Assembly (NCBI RefSeq): GCF_002237595.1
Contig: NZ_CP022529.1
Span: 5,424,001-5,488,000, forward strand
Length of the DNA: 64,000 nucleotides
Source of the DNA: Labrenzia sp. VG12
GTDB taxonomy: Bacteria; Pseudomonadota; Alphaproteobacteria; Rhizobiales; Stappiaceae
Direction of reading: 5' to 3'
Below, piece after piece: positions 1 to 8,892 of this stretch (its first letter is position 1; each line of letters begins with the position of its first letter). The notes beneath the pieces are model-generated. The model worked only from the letters and a program-made list of their open reading frames with translations. It was not told the origin of the DNA and did not search any database. The position numbers were made by a program, and so were the translations under genes.

Positions 1-1430
1 CCAACGCGTCGGCCGGCGTCCACATCGCGGCCCAGGACTCCACGCCGATGATCCTGTTTATCGGCCAGATCGAACGCGGCATGCGCGAGCGCGAGGCCTT
101 CCAGGAGGTCGACTATCGTCAGATGTTCGGCGGTATCGCCAAATGGGTGGCCGAGATCGATCACGCGGACCGCGTGCCGGAGTTCCTTTCGCGTGCCTAT
201 CATGTCGCCACGTCCGGCCGTCCCGGTCCTGTCGTGCTGGCGCTGCCGGAAGACATGCTGGTTGAAACGGCTGACATTGCGCAGCCGCCGGCCTGGCAAC
301 AGGTCGAAACCCATCCCGGGCTGACCCAGATGGCGGACCTGCAAAAGCGCCTCTGGGCGGCCGAGCGGCCGATTGCGGTCCTGGGTGGCAGCCGCTGGTC
401 GGAAGATGCCGTGGCAGCCTTTACCCGCTTTGCCGAGCGTTTCGACTTGCCGGTGGCCTGTTCCTTCCGCCGCCAGATGCTGTTTGACAACCTGCATGAG
501 AATTACGCCGGTGATGTCGGCATTGGCATCAACCCGAAGCTGCTGGCGCGCATCAAGACGTCCGACCTGATCCTGCTGGTCGGCGGGCGGCTTTCCGAAA
601 TGCCGAGCCAGTCCTATTCGCTGCTCGACATCCCGGCACCGGCGCAACAGCTGGTTCATGTGCATCCGGACGCGGAAGAACTGGGACGGGTCTATCGTCC
701 CTCACTCGCGATCCACGCCAGCCCGACAGCCTTCTGCAAGGCGGCAGAAGGTCTTCAGCCCCCGGCTGAGCTGAAAGGCGCCGGGGAGGCCGCAAAGGCC
801 CATCAGAACTATCTCGACTGGTCCGGTGCCCGGCCTGAAACACCGGGCGCCTTGCAGATGGCGGGGGTCATGGACTGGCTGGAGAGCAATCTCGCCGAGG
901 ACACGATCTGCACCAATGGTGCCGGGAATTACGCCACCTGGCTGCATCGCTTCCACAGGTTCCGCCGCTATGGCACGCAGGCTGCGCCGACCTCCGGCTC
1001 CATGGGCTATGGCCTGCCGGCGGCCGTTGCCGCAAAGCTCGCCTTTCCGGAGCGCGAAGTGGTCTGTTTTGCCGGTGACGGTTGCCTGCAGATGACCATG
1101 CAGGAATTCGGCACGGCCTGTCAGGACGGAGCCAACATCATCGTGCTGGTGATCGACAACGGCATGTATGGAACGATCCGAATGCATCAGGAGCGGACCT
1201 ATCCGGGCCGTCCGTCGGCCACCAAACTGTCCAATCCGGACTTCGCTGCCCTGGCCAGAAGCTATGGAGCGTTTGGCGAAACAGTCGAGACCACCGATCA
1301 GTTCGGCCCGGCGTTCGAACGCGCCCGCACCTCCGGCCTGCCGGCAATGCTGCATCTGAAGATCGACCCGGAAGCGATCACACCGGCGGCAAGCCTCAGC
1401 CAGATCCGGGCGGCGGCGGAAGCGAAGTAA
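1..1430 (+). CDS. Thiamine diphosphate-dependent enzyme, acetolactate synthase-like (5' end missing)
   Basis: The reading frame is open from base 3 and runs off the left edge, so the N-terminus, including the catalytic Glu of the pyrimidine-binding domain, is outside the window. The first visible residues (NASAGVHIAAQDSTPMILFI) belong to the end of the TPP_enzyme_N domain, followed by the central domain and a complete C-terminal diphosphate-binding domain. The GDG of the TPP/Mg motif lies at about 1074-1082 and its partner DNG about 27 residues later. The family includes IlvB-like acetolactate synthases, but also oxalyl-CoA decarboxylase and glyoxylate carboligase relatives. No small regulatory subunit is visible downstream, so a catabolic or uncharacterised decarboxylase is at least as likely as a biosynthetic enzyme. 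Confidence 0.9.
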   Translation, partial: NASAGVHIAAQDSTPMILFIGQIERGMREREAFQEVDYRQMFGGIAKWVAEIDHADRVPEFLSRAYHVATSGRPGPVVLALPEDMLVETADIAQPPAWQQVETHPGLTQMADLQKRLWAAERPIAVLGGSRWSEDAVAAFTRFAERFDLPVACSFRRQMLFDNLHENYAGDVGIGINPKLLARIKTSDLILLVGGRLSEMPSQSYSLLDIPAPAQQLVHVHPDAEELGRVYRPSLAIHASPTAFCKAAEGLQPPAELKGAGEAAKAHQNYLDWSGARPETPGALQMAGVMDWLESNLAEDTICTNGAGNYATWLHRFHRFRRYGTQAAPTSGSMGYGLPAAVAAKLAFPEREVVCFAGDGCLQMTMQEFGTACQDGANIIVLVIDNGMYGTIRMHQERTYPGRPSATKLSNPDFAALARSYGAFGETVETTDQFGPAFERARTSGLPAMLHLKIDPEAITPAASLSQIRAAAEAK

Positions 1431-1451
1431 GCGCACGTCGGGCATCTCGAA

Positions 1452-1600
1452 TTGTCATTCCGGTTTGGCGCGTCAGCGGCAAGACCGGGACCCGGTATTC
1501 CGTGACGCCAGTGATGAGGCACGAGGCCCTGGGACGGTGGTTCCTGGGTCCTGGCTCCCTTGTCGCCACGCCCGGGGAAGCCAAAGGAGGGCCAAAGGCT
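1452..1600. repeat. Dispersed intergenic repeat, diverged copy
   Basis: The noncoding gap between the two converging genes begins TGTCATTCCGG and carries the blocks CGGGACCCGGTATTCC and CCTGGGTCCTGGC. These resemble, in the opposite orientation, the element at 47062-47168. Such short GTCATCCC...GGGATGAC elements are common between genes in Alphaproteobacteria. The boundaries are approximate because this copy has diverged. Confidence 0.55.
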
Positions 1601-1610
1601 CACTTGCGCT

Positions 1611-4340
1611 TCACATTTCCTCCGGCACGTCCTTCACCGGCAGCGTCACCAGAGCGATGCCCGGATCGTCCGGAGAGGTGCCCACGGTAAATCCGAGCGC
1701 CTGGCACATGGAAATCATCGAGGTGTTTTCCTTCAGCACTTCACCCTTGATGGTCTCGATCCCGTCCGCCTTGGCATAGCGGATGATCAGCTTCATCAGC
1801 GCCCAGCCAAGGCCGAGACCCTTCAGGTCGGACCGCACCATTACCGCATATTCGCCGGTCTGGTGGTCCGGGTCCGCGTGCAGCCGGACGACGCCGAGCA
1901 ACTTGCCGTCCTCCGGATCAATTGCGGCAAAGGCGATGGCGCGGGCATAGTCGAGTTGCGTCAGGCGGGCCAGGAAACGATGGCTGAAGTCGCGCACCGG
2001 CGCAAAGAATCTGAGGCGGAGGTCTTCCGGTGTGACGGCTTCAAAAAAGGCCTTGAAGAGGTCTTCGTCCTCCGGCCGGACCGGCCGGACAAAAACGTTC
2101 CGCTCCCCCTTCAGGGTCAGGGTCTGTTCCCATTCCTGCGGGTAGGGGGCGATGGCAAGGCGCGACGCACCAGTCCGCCCCGGCCGCTTTTCCGAATGGC
2201 ACAGCGTCATGCGCGCGTCCAGCGCGATCAGGCCCGAGGGCAGCGACACCATCGGATTGATGTCGAGCTCCTGAATTTCCGGAATATCGATGGTGATCTG
2301 CGAAAGCTTGACCAGCGCCGCGCCCAGGGCAGCCTTGTCGAGGGCGGGCCGTGCCGGCCCTCCCTCAAGCAGACGCGCAACCCGCGTGCGGCCGATCATG
2401 GCTTCGGCCAGATTGAGATCGAGCGGCGGCAGTTCCAGCGCGATATCGATATTCTCCTCGATCGATGTGCCGCCATGGCCGAAGACAAGCACCGGACCGA
2501 ATTCCCGCGTTTCCGCCAGGCCCATGTAAAGTTCCATGCCGTGCCGGTCTTCCAGCATCGGGTGAATGGAGATGCCGGCGATGCGCGCCTCCGGGAACGC
2601 GCAGCTGGTCTTTTCGATCAGCTCTGCGGCGGCGTGCCGAACCGCGTCCGGGCTTTCCAGTCCAAGCCGGACCCCATCGATATGGGACTTGAAGGGAAGG
2701 TCAGGCGAGATGAGCTTGGCGACGCAATGGCCGGATTTCTCGAAAAACTTGCGAGAGAGCTCAGCGGCACCGTCCGGTGTCTCGGCCATTTCGGTGGCCA
2801 TGATCGGCAGGTCATAGGCCGTCAGGACCGACACGACCTCAGGAGGGCTGAGCCACGTGCGGCCTTCTTCCAGGGCGGCCTCGACAACCGCCCTGGCAGC
2901 CTGGATATCCGGCGTGAAACTGCTTGGCAGGCTCGGGGGGACGGCCATCAGGAATTCGCGGGCCTGAGCGTCATGGGCCAGGTGCATCAGGCTGCGCGCG
3001 GCCTCCGCCGGGCTGGCATAGTTCGGTATCCTGGAGTCCGACAAGGCCGCCCGGACCGCGCCGTCACCACCGATCAGCCCGGCAACAAGCGCCTTTCGCC
3101 GGCCGGTCCGGCGGCGGTCGGCCGTCGCCGCGTCGCTGATCGCCTTTGCGATGGCCGGCAGCGGCTGGAACGCACTGGCGGCCTGAAGCACGATCGCGCC
3201 ATCCACCTGGGGATCCTTCAGGACCGTGGTAATCGCGTCCGTGATGTTTTCCGGCGTCACGCTTTCCTTGAGGATCACGGAGCCGCCGGCAGCCGGCGTG
3301 CCGTCGAGATCGGCATAGGTCCGGCTGATCTCGGAAAGCGCCGAACGCGTCTCCTCGCCAAGGTCGGCAAACTGCCCGCCAAGATCCAGCATCCGGTCAA
3401 CGGCAAGGCTGGCGAGACTGCGGCCGTTGGCGATCACGGCGAGGTTCTCACATCGTGGCACGCGGATGTGCGACAAGGTTTCGAGCGCTTCGAACATTTC
3501 GTCCAGATCGTGTACCCGCAACAGACCGGTTCTCCGGAACACGGTCTCATAGACCATGTCCGTCCGCGCCAGTCGTCCGGCGTGGGTGCGGCCGGTGCCG
3601 CCGGAATCGCGGCTCTTTCCCGAGCGGATCACGATCACAGGCTTGCTGCGGGCGGCAGCACGGGCGGCGGAGATGAATTTCCGCGGCACCGCGATGCCTT
3701 CCAGGTGCAGCACAATGGCGCGTGTGCGGTAGTCCTGCGCGAAATAGTCGATCAGGTCGCCGATATCGACATCCATGCGCGCGCCAAGCGAGACGACCGC
3801 CGAAAAGCCGGTCCTGTGGGCCTTTGCCCAGGACAAGGTGGCATTGAGGACAGCGCCGGATCGGGAAATGAAGGCGACTTCGCCCTTTTCGGGAGCCTCG
3901 GCACTCAAAAGTGCGTTGAGACGCCGTGCGGGCACCGCCAGACCAAGAGTGCCCGGTCCGATCAGGCGAAGATTTGACGTTTGCGCAGCCTCCCGGCAGG
4001 CCTGCATCAGCTCTTCCGGCCAGGTCTCGTAGCCGGGGGAGGGGATCAGGACGGCCTTGGTGCCGCCTGCCGCCAGCTTGGCGATGATCTCCGGTGCGGC
4101 CTCGGCCGTTGCCAGATAGATTGCGAGATCGGGACAGGCCTCCAAGGCATCCACACTGCGGACACTCTTGCCGTGAAACGGAACATCTTCGTCGATCCCG
4201 ACCAGGGTGACGGGGTGGCCGGCTTCAATTTCCTGCAGGCAGGCAACGAGCTTTTGCGTGAGGACGCCCGGATGCCGGCAGGGGCCGATGACGGCGATGG
4301 AACCAGGTTCGAAAAAACCTTCCAGATTGCGAATGGTCAC
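1611..4340 (-). CDS. Pat-type protein: acyl-CoA synthetase (NDP-forming)-like with C-terminal GNAT acetyltransferase
   Basis: At 909 aa it has the architecture of the Pat/Pka protein lysine acetyltransferases. A CoA-binding Rossmann domain (about 1-135) is followed by succinyl-CoA-ligase-like domains (to about 460), an ATP-grasp domain (about 480-710) and a GNAT domain from about residue 741. The acetyl-CoA loop RSDLKGLGLG lies near residue 836. Family members acetylate acetyl-CoA synthetase and other central-metabolism enzymes; the synthetase part is usually regulatory. The start is a GTG. It lies 120 bases downstream of the usp gene on the same strand, with a terminator between, so it probably has its own promoter. 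An active ADP-forming acetate-CoA ligase is the alternative function. Confidence 0.88.
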   Translation of the reverse strand: MTIRNLEGFFEPGSIAVIGPCRHPGVLTQKLVACLQEIEAGHPVTLVGIDEDVPFHGKSVRSVDALEACPDLAIYLATAEAAPEIIAKLAAGGTKAVLIPSPGYETWPEELMQACREAAQTSNLRLIGPGTLGLAVPARRLNALLSAEAPEKGEVAFISRSGAVLNATLSWAKAHRTGFSAVVSLGARMDVDIGDLIDYFAQDYRTRAIVLHLEGIAVPRKFISAARAAARSKPVIVIRSGKSRDSGGTGRTHAGRLARTDMVYETVFRRTGLLRVHDLDEMFEALETLSHIRVPRCENLAVIANGRSLASLAVDRMLDLGGQFADLGEETRSALSEISRTYADLDGTPAAGGSVILKESVTPENITDAITTVLKDPQVDGAIVLQAASAFQPLPAIAKAISDAATADRRRTGRRKALVAGLIGGDGAVRAALSDSRIPNYASPAEAARSLMHLAHDAQAREFLMAVPPSLPSSFTPDIQAARAVVEAALEEGRTWLSPPEVVSVLTAYDLPIMATEMAETPDGAAELSRKFFEKSGHCVAKLISPDLPFKSHIDGVRLGLESPDAVRHAAAELIEKTSCAFPEARIAGISIHPMLEDRHGMELYMGLAETREFGPVLVFGHGGTSIEENIDIALELPPLDLNLAEAMIGRTRVARLLEGGPARPALDKAALGAALVKLSQITIDIPEIQELDINPMVSLPSGLIALDARMTLCHSEKRPGRTGASRLAIAPYPQEWEQTLTLKGERNVFVRPVRPEDEDLFKAFFEAVTPEDLRLRFFAPVRDFSHRFLARLTQLDYARAIAFAAIDPEDGKLLGVVRLHADPDHQTGEYAVMVRSDLKGLGLGWALMKLIIRYAKADGIETIKGEVLKENTSMISMCQALGFTVGTSPDDPGIALVTLPVKDVPEEM

Positions 4341-4403
4341 CTGTGCAGTCCTTTATCGGGCGCCGGAAAGATGGAGAGAGGCATCGCAAGATGAAAACAG
4401 AAA

Positions 4404-4436
4404 ACCCGCGGACCCGATTGTGTCAGGTCCGCGGGT
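4404..4436 (-). terminator. Intrinsic terminator behind the universal stress gene
   Basis: Perfect 11-bp stem: ACCCGCGGACC (4404-4414) pairs with GGTCCGCGGGT (4426-4436) across an 11-base loop. On the minus strand it is followed by a T-rich run, matching the end of the gene at 4461. Confidence 0.85.
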
Positions 4437-4460
4437 CTTTTGCACTGCAAAAATAACTAA

Positions 4461-5297
4461 TCAGTGCGCCATCAGAACCGGTACGGTCATGGCTTCCAGG
4501 ATTTCCCGGGTCGCGCCGCCGAACAGGAATTCACGCATGCGGCTGTGACCATAGCCACCCATGACCACAAGGTCATTGCTGTTGTCGCTGACATGGTTGA
4601 GCACCGTATCGGCAATTCCGGCCTGCGGATTGGTGACCACTTCGATCGTGACATTCATGTTGTGGCGGGCGAGATAGTTCGCGACATCGGCGCCGGGCTG
4701 GCCGTTCTCCGTGGTCGCCTTTTTCTCGATCACCAGAAGCGTGATCTTTTCCGCCTTCTCCAGAACCGGCAGTGCGGCGTGGATCGCACGCGTCGCTGTC
4801 GAGCTGCCATCCCAGCCGACCAGCACGTTCTGAGGCTGGAAGGTCTTGCTGCCGATATAGGGGATCAGCAACACAGGCACGCCGCTCTCGAACAGGATCG
4901 TTTCGATCAGCAGTTCCCGCATGGGTTCGGGCTGGTCCGGATTGGCCTGCCCGATGACGACGAGGTCTGTCGGGCGGCAATGTACCAGAACGTTCTCCAG
5001 CGGGCCGCCGGTCAGGATCTCCGCCATGCGGCTTTCGTTCTTCACGGCTGCCAGGCGCGCCAGTTCGTCAAATTCCTTTTTCGCCTCGTTGGCTGCCGCG
5101 ACAGCCTGCTCATGCGCAGCCTGCAGGTAGTCCACGGGCATCGGTGCGGCGGCAAAAGCCGGAACGACCGGCTCGAAGGAAACCGCGAGACCCGTGACAT
5201 GCGCATCGTAGTTGCGGCCGAATTCCAGAGCGTATTTGGCCGCCGGTTGGTCGCCGGCAAGATCCAGAATGGTCAAAATATCTTTGATTGGCATCAT
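4461..5297 (-). CDS. Universal stress protein, tandem UspA domains
   Basis: At 278 aa it is about twice the length of a single UspA domain. The N-terminal half is degenerate, while the C-terminal half ends in the ATP-binding signature GGYGHSRMREFLFGGATREI (G-x2-G-x9-G type, near residues 245-264). Two ATGs lie side by side at 5297 and 5294. The AGGAGGG ribosome binding site at 5299-5305 is very close to the first and better spaced for the second, so the protein may start at 5294. An FNR/FixK-type box and a -10 element upstream indicate induction under oxygen limitation. The gene is divergent from dctB. Confidence 0.92.
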   Translation of the reverse strand: MMPIKDILTILDLAGDQPAAKYALEFGRNYDAHVTGLAVSFEPVVPAFAAAPMPVDYLQAAHEQAVAAANEAKKEFDELARLAAVKNESRMAEILTGGPLENVLVHCRPTDLVVIGQANPDQPEPMRELLIETILFESGVPVLLIPYIGSKTFQPQNVLVGWDGSSTATRAIHAALPVLEKAEKITLLVIEKKATTENGQPGADVANYLARHNMNVTIEVVTNPQAGIADTVLNHVSDNSNDLVVMGGYGHSRMREFLFGGATREILEAMTVPVLMAH

Positions 5298-5342
5298 TCC
5301 CTCCTGTGGCTGGTATCAGCCTGTCGATCCAGCCCTGTCAAA

Positions 5343-5348
5343 AATATA
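5343..5348 (-). promoter_or_regulatory. Candidate -10 element of the universal stress gene
   Basis: The minus strand reads TATATT here. This predicts a start near 5336, which places the centre of the FNR/FixK box at about -42, the class II activation position. Confidence 0.5.
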
Positions 5349-5371
5349 CATGCCCGGCAATCTCACAGTCC

Positions 5372-5385
5372 TTGACGCGTATCAA
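5372..5385 (-). promoter_or_regulatory. FNR/FnrN/FixK-type binding site
   Basis: TTGACGCGTATCAA matches the TTGAT-N4-ATCAA consensus with one mismatch and fits TTGA-N6-TCAA exactly. It lies about 75-88 bases upstream of the universal stress start. It is also upstream of dctB on the other strand, where the distance fits less well. Confidence 0.65.
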
Positions 5386-5436
5386 AGGTCTGAGCAGCCG
5401 GGTGGCGGGAAACGAAAAAATGCGCAATATGGGAGC

Positions 5437-7224
5437 ATGTCGAGACGTTGGCTTTATCTGGCCCTGCCGCCGTTCCTGCTTGTGGTGGCAGGCTTTGTGC
5501 TGGTTCAGCTCTTCCTGGAGCTGGATGAGGACGCGATTGACCGCAAGGCGGCCGAACGCCTGACGCTCTATCGCCAGACGATCCTCGGCGAATACCAGAA
5601 ATATCGTTACCTGCCCTACATGATCGCACGGGATCCCCGCGCGACCTCCGCGCTGGGTTTGGGGCAGCCAGTGGAGAGCGCCAACCGGTTCCTGGAGGAA
5701 ATGGCGCTGAATTCAGGCGTTGAATTGCTCTACGTCATGAACTCGGAAGGCACCACGCTTGCAGCCAGCAACTGGCGCGAAGAGCTGTCGCTGGTCGGGC
5801 GCAATTACGGCTTCCGGCCCTATTTCAAATCTGCAATCCAGGGGGAAGAGGGCAGTTTTTTTGCCATCGGGGCAACATCCGACGAACCCGGTCTGTTTCT
5901 GGCCCGGCCGACACCGGTCTCCGGCGCGCCGATCGGTGTGGCAGTTGTCAAGGTTGACATGGGGCCACTGGAAGAGGCCTGGGCGGAGGGCGGCGAAACC
6001 GTGTTCGCGTCCGATGCCAATGGTGTGATCTTCCTGTCGAGCCAGCCGGACTGGCGCTACAGGACGCTGTTTGAACTGCCGGACGAGGTGCGCGAAACCA
6101 TCGAGGCCACCCGGCAATATGCGGGCCGCGAGCTCAATCCGGTCAGCGATCAGTCCTTGCGCGCCCATCAGCAGATCAGCATCGATGGCAAGGCCTTCCG
6201 GCACAATGCGGCCGAGGTTGGCCTTTTGGGATGGCAGCTTCATTTTCTGGTGCCGGTGGAAGAGGCGCGCAGGAGCGTGCTGCCGATCTGGGCGGTGACG
6301 ATCACGCTCTGTCTGATTTACGCGGTGATCGTGCTTGTGCTGCGCGGCCGCAGGCTTCGCAAGGCCTCGGCCTTGCTGCGCCAGGAATCGGCCGGACTGA
6401 AGGAGTTGAACACGCGGCTCGTGGAGGAAATCCAGGAGAGGCGCCGCGTGGAACGGGAGCTCCTGGAAGCGCAGCGGGGCCTTGCCCGTTCCAGCCGCCT
6501 GGCGGCCGTTGGCGAAATGTCGGCAGCGGTCGTGCACGAGCTGAGCCAGCCGTTGTCTGCGCTGCGCATGTTTGTCGCCGGCACACGCAAGTTTCTGGAA
6601 AAGGGGGACACGTCGACGGCCGCTGAAAACCTGGACGAGATCGACAGCCTGCAGATGCGCATGGCCAGCCTGACGCAGGAACTGAAGCGCTTTGCCCGTC
6701 CGGGCGAAAGCCGGATCGAGAAGATCGACCTGAGGGAAAGCGTGCGGGTCGCGGAAAAGATCGTAAGGCCGCGCTTTGAGGAAACAGGCGTGATGCTTGA
6801 TCTCGACCTGCCTGAGGAACCTCTTGAGGCGGAGACCGCGCCGCTCCGGATCGAACAGATCCTGGTAAACCTGTTGCGCAATGGCGCCGATGCCACGGCG
6901 GGCGAGGAACAAGGTGTGGTTACACTGCGTGCTCAGCGGAAGAACGGGCAGGTGATAATGCAGATTTCCGACAATGGCCCCGGTATTCCGGAAGATCTGC
7001 GCGAACGGATTTTCGATCCGTTCTTCTCCACCAAGGCCAGTTCCGGTGGCATGGGGCTCGGTCTTGCGATCTCCATTCGGCTCGCCGAGGATCTGGGCGG
7101 TGACTTGTCAGTGCGCGCGAATGCGCCTAAGGGAGCGCTGTTCGAACTTCATGTGCCGGCGCTGACGGATGACGCTGCCGGCGGCGACCTGTTGCCTGAG
7201 GCAAAACCCGAAGCTGCCGAATGA
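5437..7224 (+). CDS. dctB: C4-dicarboxylate sensor histidine kinase DctB
   Basis: This is a 595-aa membrane kinase. TM1 is at about 4-24, followed by a periplasmic Cache/PAS-like sensor domain and TM2 at about 281-304. A coiled-coil linker leads to the HisKA domain with phospho-acceptor His367 (VVHELSQPLSALR). The HATPase domain has N-box LVNLLRNGAD, G1 ISDNGPGIPE and G2 GMGLGLAISIR. DctB senses dicarboxylates such as succinate, malate and fumarate and phosphorylates DctD. The open frame extends upstream to 5212, but that part overlaps the divergent usp gene. ATG 5437, directly before the first membrane segment, is the natural start, although its Shine-Dalgarno is weak. The stop overlaps the dctD start by 4 bases (ATGA), implying coupled translation. 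Confidence 0.9.
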   Translation: MSRRWLYLALPPFLLVVAGFVLVQLFLELDEDAIDRKAAERLTLYRQTILGEYQKYRYLPYMIARDPRATSALGLGQPVESANRFLEEMALNSGVELLYVMNSEGTTLAASNWREELSLVGRNYGFRPYFKSAIQGEEGSFFAIGATSDEPGLFLARPTPVSGAPIGVAVVKVDMGPLEEAWAEGGETVFASDANGVIFLSSQPDWRYRTLFELPDEVRETIEATRQYAGRELNPVSDQSLRAHQQISIDGKAFRHNAAEVGLLGWQLHFLVPVEEARRSVLPIWAVTITLCLIYAVIVLVLRGRRLRKASALLRQESAGLKELNTRLVEEIQERRRVERELLEAQRGLARSSRLAAVGEMSAAVVHELSQPLSALRMFVAGTRKFLEKGDTSTAAENLDEIDSLQMRMASLTQELKRFARPGESRIEKIDLRESVRVAEKIVRPRFEETGVMLDLDLPEEPLEAETAPLRIEQILVNLLRNGADATAGEEQGVVTLRAQRKNGQVIMQISDNGPGIPEDLRERIFDPFFSTKASSGGMGLGLAISIRLAEDLGGDLSVRANAPKGALFELHVPALTDDAAGGDLLPEAKPEAAE

Positions 7225-8618
7225 CAGATACCTCCGATCCCGTTCCCGTCCTGATCGTTGACGATGATCCGTCCATGCGCGCGGCATTGCGGCAGTGGAT
7301 CCGGCTGGCCGGCTTTGAGACCCGCGAGGTGGCAACCGCCGATCAGGCCATTGCGCAGTTGAACCCGGGTTTTGAAGGCTGCGTTGTGACCGACGTCATG
7401 CTGGAAGGCGAGGACGGCATGTCCCTGTTGCGCCGGATCAAGGATCTCGACGCCGACCTTCCCGTCGTCCTCATCACTGGCCATGGCGACGTGCCGATGG
7501 CTGTGGATGCCATGCGGGCCGGCGCCTATGATTTTGTCGAAAAGCCGTTCGATCCCGATCACATTGCCGAGGTGGTGCGCAGGGCCTGTGACAAGCGCAC
7601 CCTGATCCTGGAAAACCGGTCCTTGCGAACGCAGCTGGAAGAGAGCGCCGGTCTGGAAAGCAGGTTGATCGGGGCAAGTCCGGCGATGCAGGCACTGCGC
7701 CAGCAGATCCTGCATTTCGCCAGGACCGATGCGGCCGTCCTGATCACCGGTGAGACGGGAACCGGCAAGGAGGTCATTGCCCAGGCGCTGCACGACTTCT
7801 CTCCCCGGCAGGGTGGGCCTTTCATGGCGATCAATGCCGCGGCCTTGCCGGAAGCGATGGTCGAAGCAGAACTGTTCGGGCATGAAGCCGGCGCGTTTAC
7901 CGGCGCGGATCGTCAGCGTACTGGCCGGATCGAAGCGGCCAGCGGTGGTGTCCTGTTCCTGGACGAGATCGTGTCGATGCCGCTTGCCCTGCAGCCCAAA
8001 CTGCTGCGGGTGCTGCAGGAAAAGAAGATCGACCGGATCGGCGGCACAAAGCCGGTGGAGGTCGATATTCGCCTGATCAGCGCCGCCAATATCGAGCCCG
8101 CAGAGGCGGTTCAGTCGGGACGTCTGCGAGAGGATCTGCTGTTTCGCCTCAACACGATCGAACTGCGCGTGCCGCCGCTGCGCGAACGGGGACGGGATGC
8201 TCTGCTCTTGTTCGACACGTTTTTGAACCGTTTTGCCGTTCAATACGGACTGGAAGCACCGGTGACCAGCGCCCGCGACGAAGCCTTCCTGCAGACCTAT
8301 TCCTGGCCGGGCAATGTCCGCGAGCTGCGCAATGCCGCGGAACGGTTCGTGCTCAACGCACCTGTCAGCCCGCAGCCTCTGGAAACGCTGGTGACGGGTC
8401 AGCGCGATCCATCCGCGGCACTTGCCGGCGGCGGGTTGAAGGAACTCATGGACGCCTATGAGCGCAATCTGATCGAAGGGGCGCTCCGCCGGCATGGCGG
8501 TCGGATTTCCGATGTCATGAACGAGTTGAACCTGCCGCGCCGGACGCTCAACGAAAAGATGACCCGCCTTGGATTGAGCCGCGAGCAGGTGGGCCAGTCG
8601 GACGCTGCGGAGAGCTAA
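7221..8618 (+). CDS. dctD: Sigma-54-dependent C4-dicarboxylate response regulator DctD
   Basis: At 465 aa this is an NtrC-class activator. The receiver domain carries phospho-acceptor Asp58 (VVTDVML) and conserved Lys108. The AAA+ domain has Walker A GETGTGKE (177-184), the sigma-54 contact loop GAFTGA (224-229) and LFLDEI as Walker B. A Fis-type helix-turn-helix occupies about the last 40 residues. It is translationally coupled to dctB. The sigma-54 promoter found immediately downstream, in front of dctP, is the expected target, making this a closed sensing-uptake circuit. Confidence 0.93.
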   Translation: MTDTSDPVPVLIVDDDPSMRAALRQWIRLAGFETREVATADQAIAQLNPGFEGCVVTDVMLEGEDGMSLLRRIKDLDADLPVVLITGHGDVPMAVDAMRAGAYDFVEKPFDPDHIAEVVRRACDKRTLILENRSLRTQLEESAGLESRLIGASPAMQALRQQILHFARTDAAVLITGETGTGKEVIAQALHDFSPRQGGPFMAINAAALPEAMVEAELFGHEAGAFTGADRQRTGRIEAASGGVLFLDEIVSMPLALQPKLLRVLQEKKIDRIGGTKPVEVDIRLISAANIEPAEAVQSGRLREDLLFRLNTIELRVPPLRERGRDALLLFDTFLNRFAVQYGLEAPVTSARDEAFLQTYSWPGNVRELRNAAERFVLNAPVSPQPLETLVTGQRDPSAALAGGGLKELMDAYERNLIEGALRRHGGRISDVMNELNLPRRTLNEKMTRLGLSREQVGQSDAAES

Positions 8619-8675
8619 GCTTCCACGGGTCCTGGTGACGCGTTTCGGCGAAAAACCGCCGACCGGGCGGGGGCA

Positions 8676-8693
8676 TCGGCAAGATCTTGCCGA
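8676..8693. promoter_or_regulatory. Perfect 18-bp palindrome, candidate DctD upstream activating site
   Basis: TCGGCAAGATCTTGCCGA is a perfect palindrome about 75-90 bases upstream of the -24/-12 promoter of dctP, a normal enhancer distance for an NtrC-class activator. A second, shorter inverted repeat (CTCGG/CCGAG, 8722-8737) lies between it and the promoter. It could instead be a weak end-of-transcript hairpin for dctD, but no T-run follows. Confidence 0.5.
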
Positions 8694-8767
8694 GGTGCAG
8701 CGCAGCATCGTGAGAACCTTGCTCGGAAAGACCCGAGAATCCTTCAATGAGGTGTTGTCAACGCGAC

Positions 8768-8784
8768 TTGGCACGGGTCATGCT
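8768..8784 (+). promoter_or_regulatory. Sigma-54 (-24/-12) promoter of dctPQM
   Basis: TTGGCACGGGTCATGCT fits the RpoN consensus TGGCACG-N4-TTGCW with one mismatch (A for T at the first base of the -12 element). The invariant GG (8770-8771) and GC (8782-8783) have the required spacing. Transcription should start near 8794, about 100 bases before dctP. Confidence 0.85.
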
Positions 8785-8892
8785 ACAGGCTCATCGACTT
8801 GGTCCGGGCCTGTGGCGCGGGGAGCACGCAGGGTGAGTGACCAAGGAAATGAGCAGGGCCCGCGATGGCCTGAATTGATCTGGGAGGATTGC

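Noticed and set aside
1560..3977. 805-codon open frame on the plus strand
   Set aside because: It lies wholly antisense to the Pat-like gene, whose domains are unmistakable. The composition (Arg/His/Gly/Gln-rich) is that of a shadow frame in GC-rich DNA.
5212..5436. 75-residue N-terminal extension of DctB
   Set aside because: It overlaps the divergent usp gene and its promoter, is not hydrophobic or family-like, and the first membrane helix starts right after ATG 5437.
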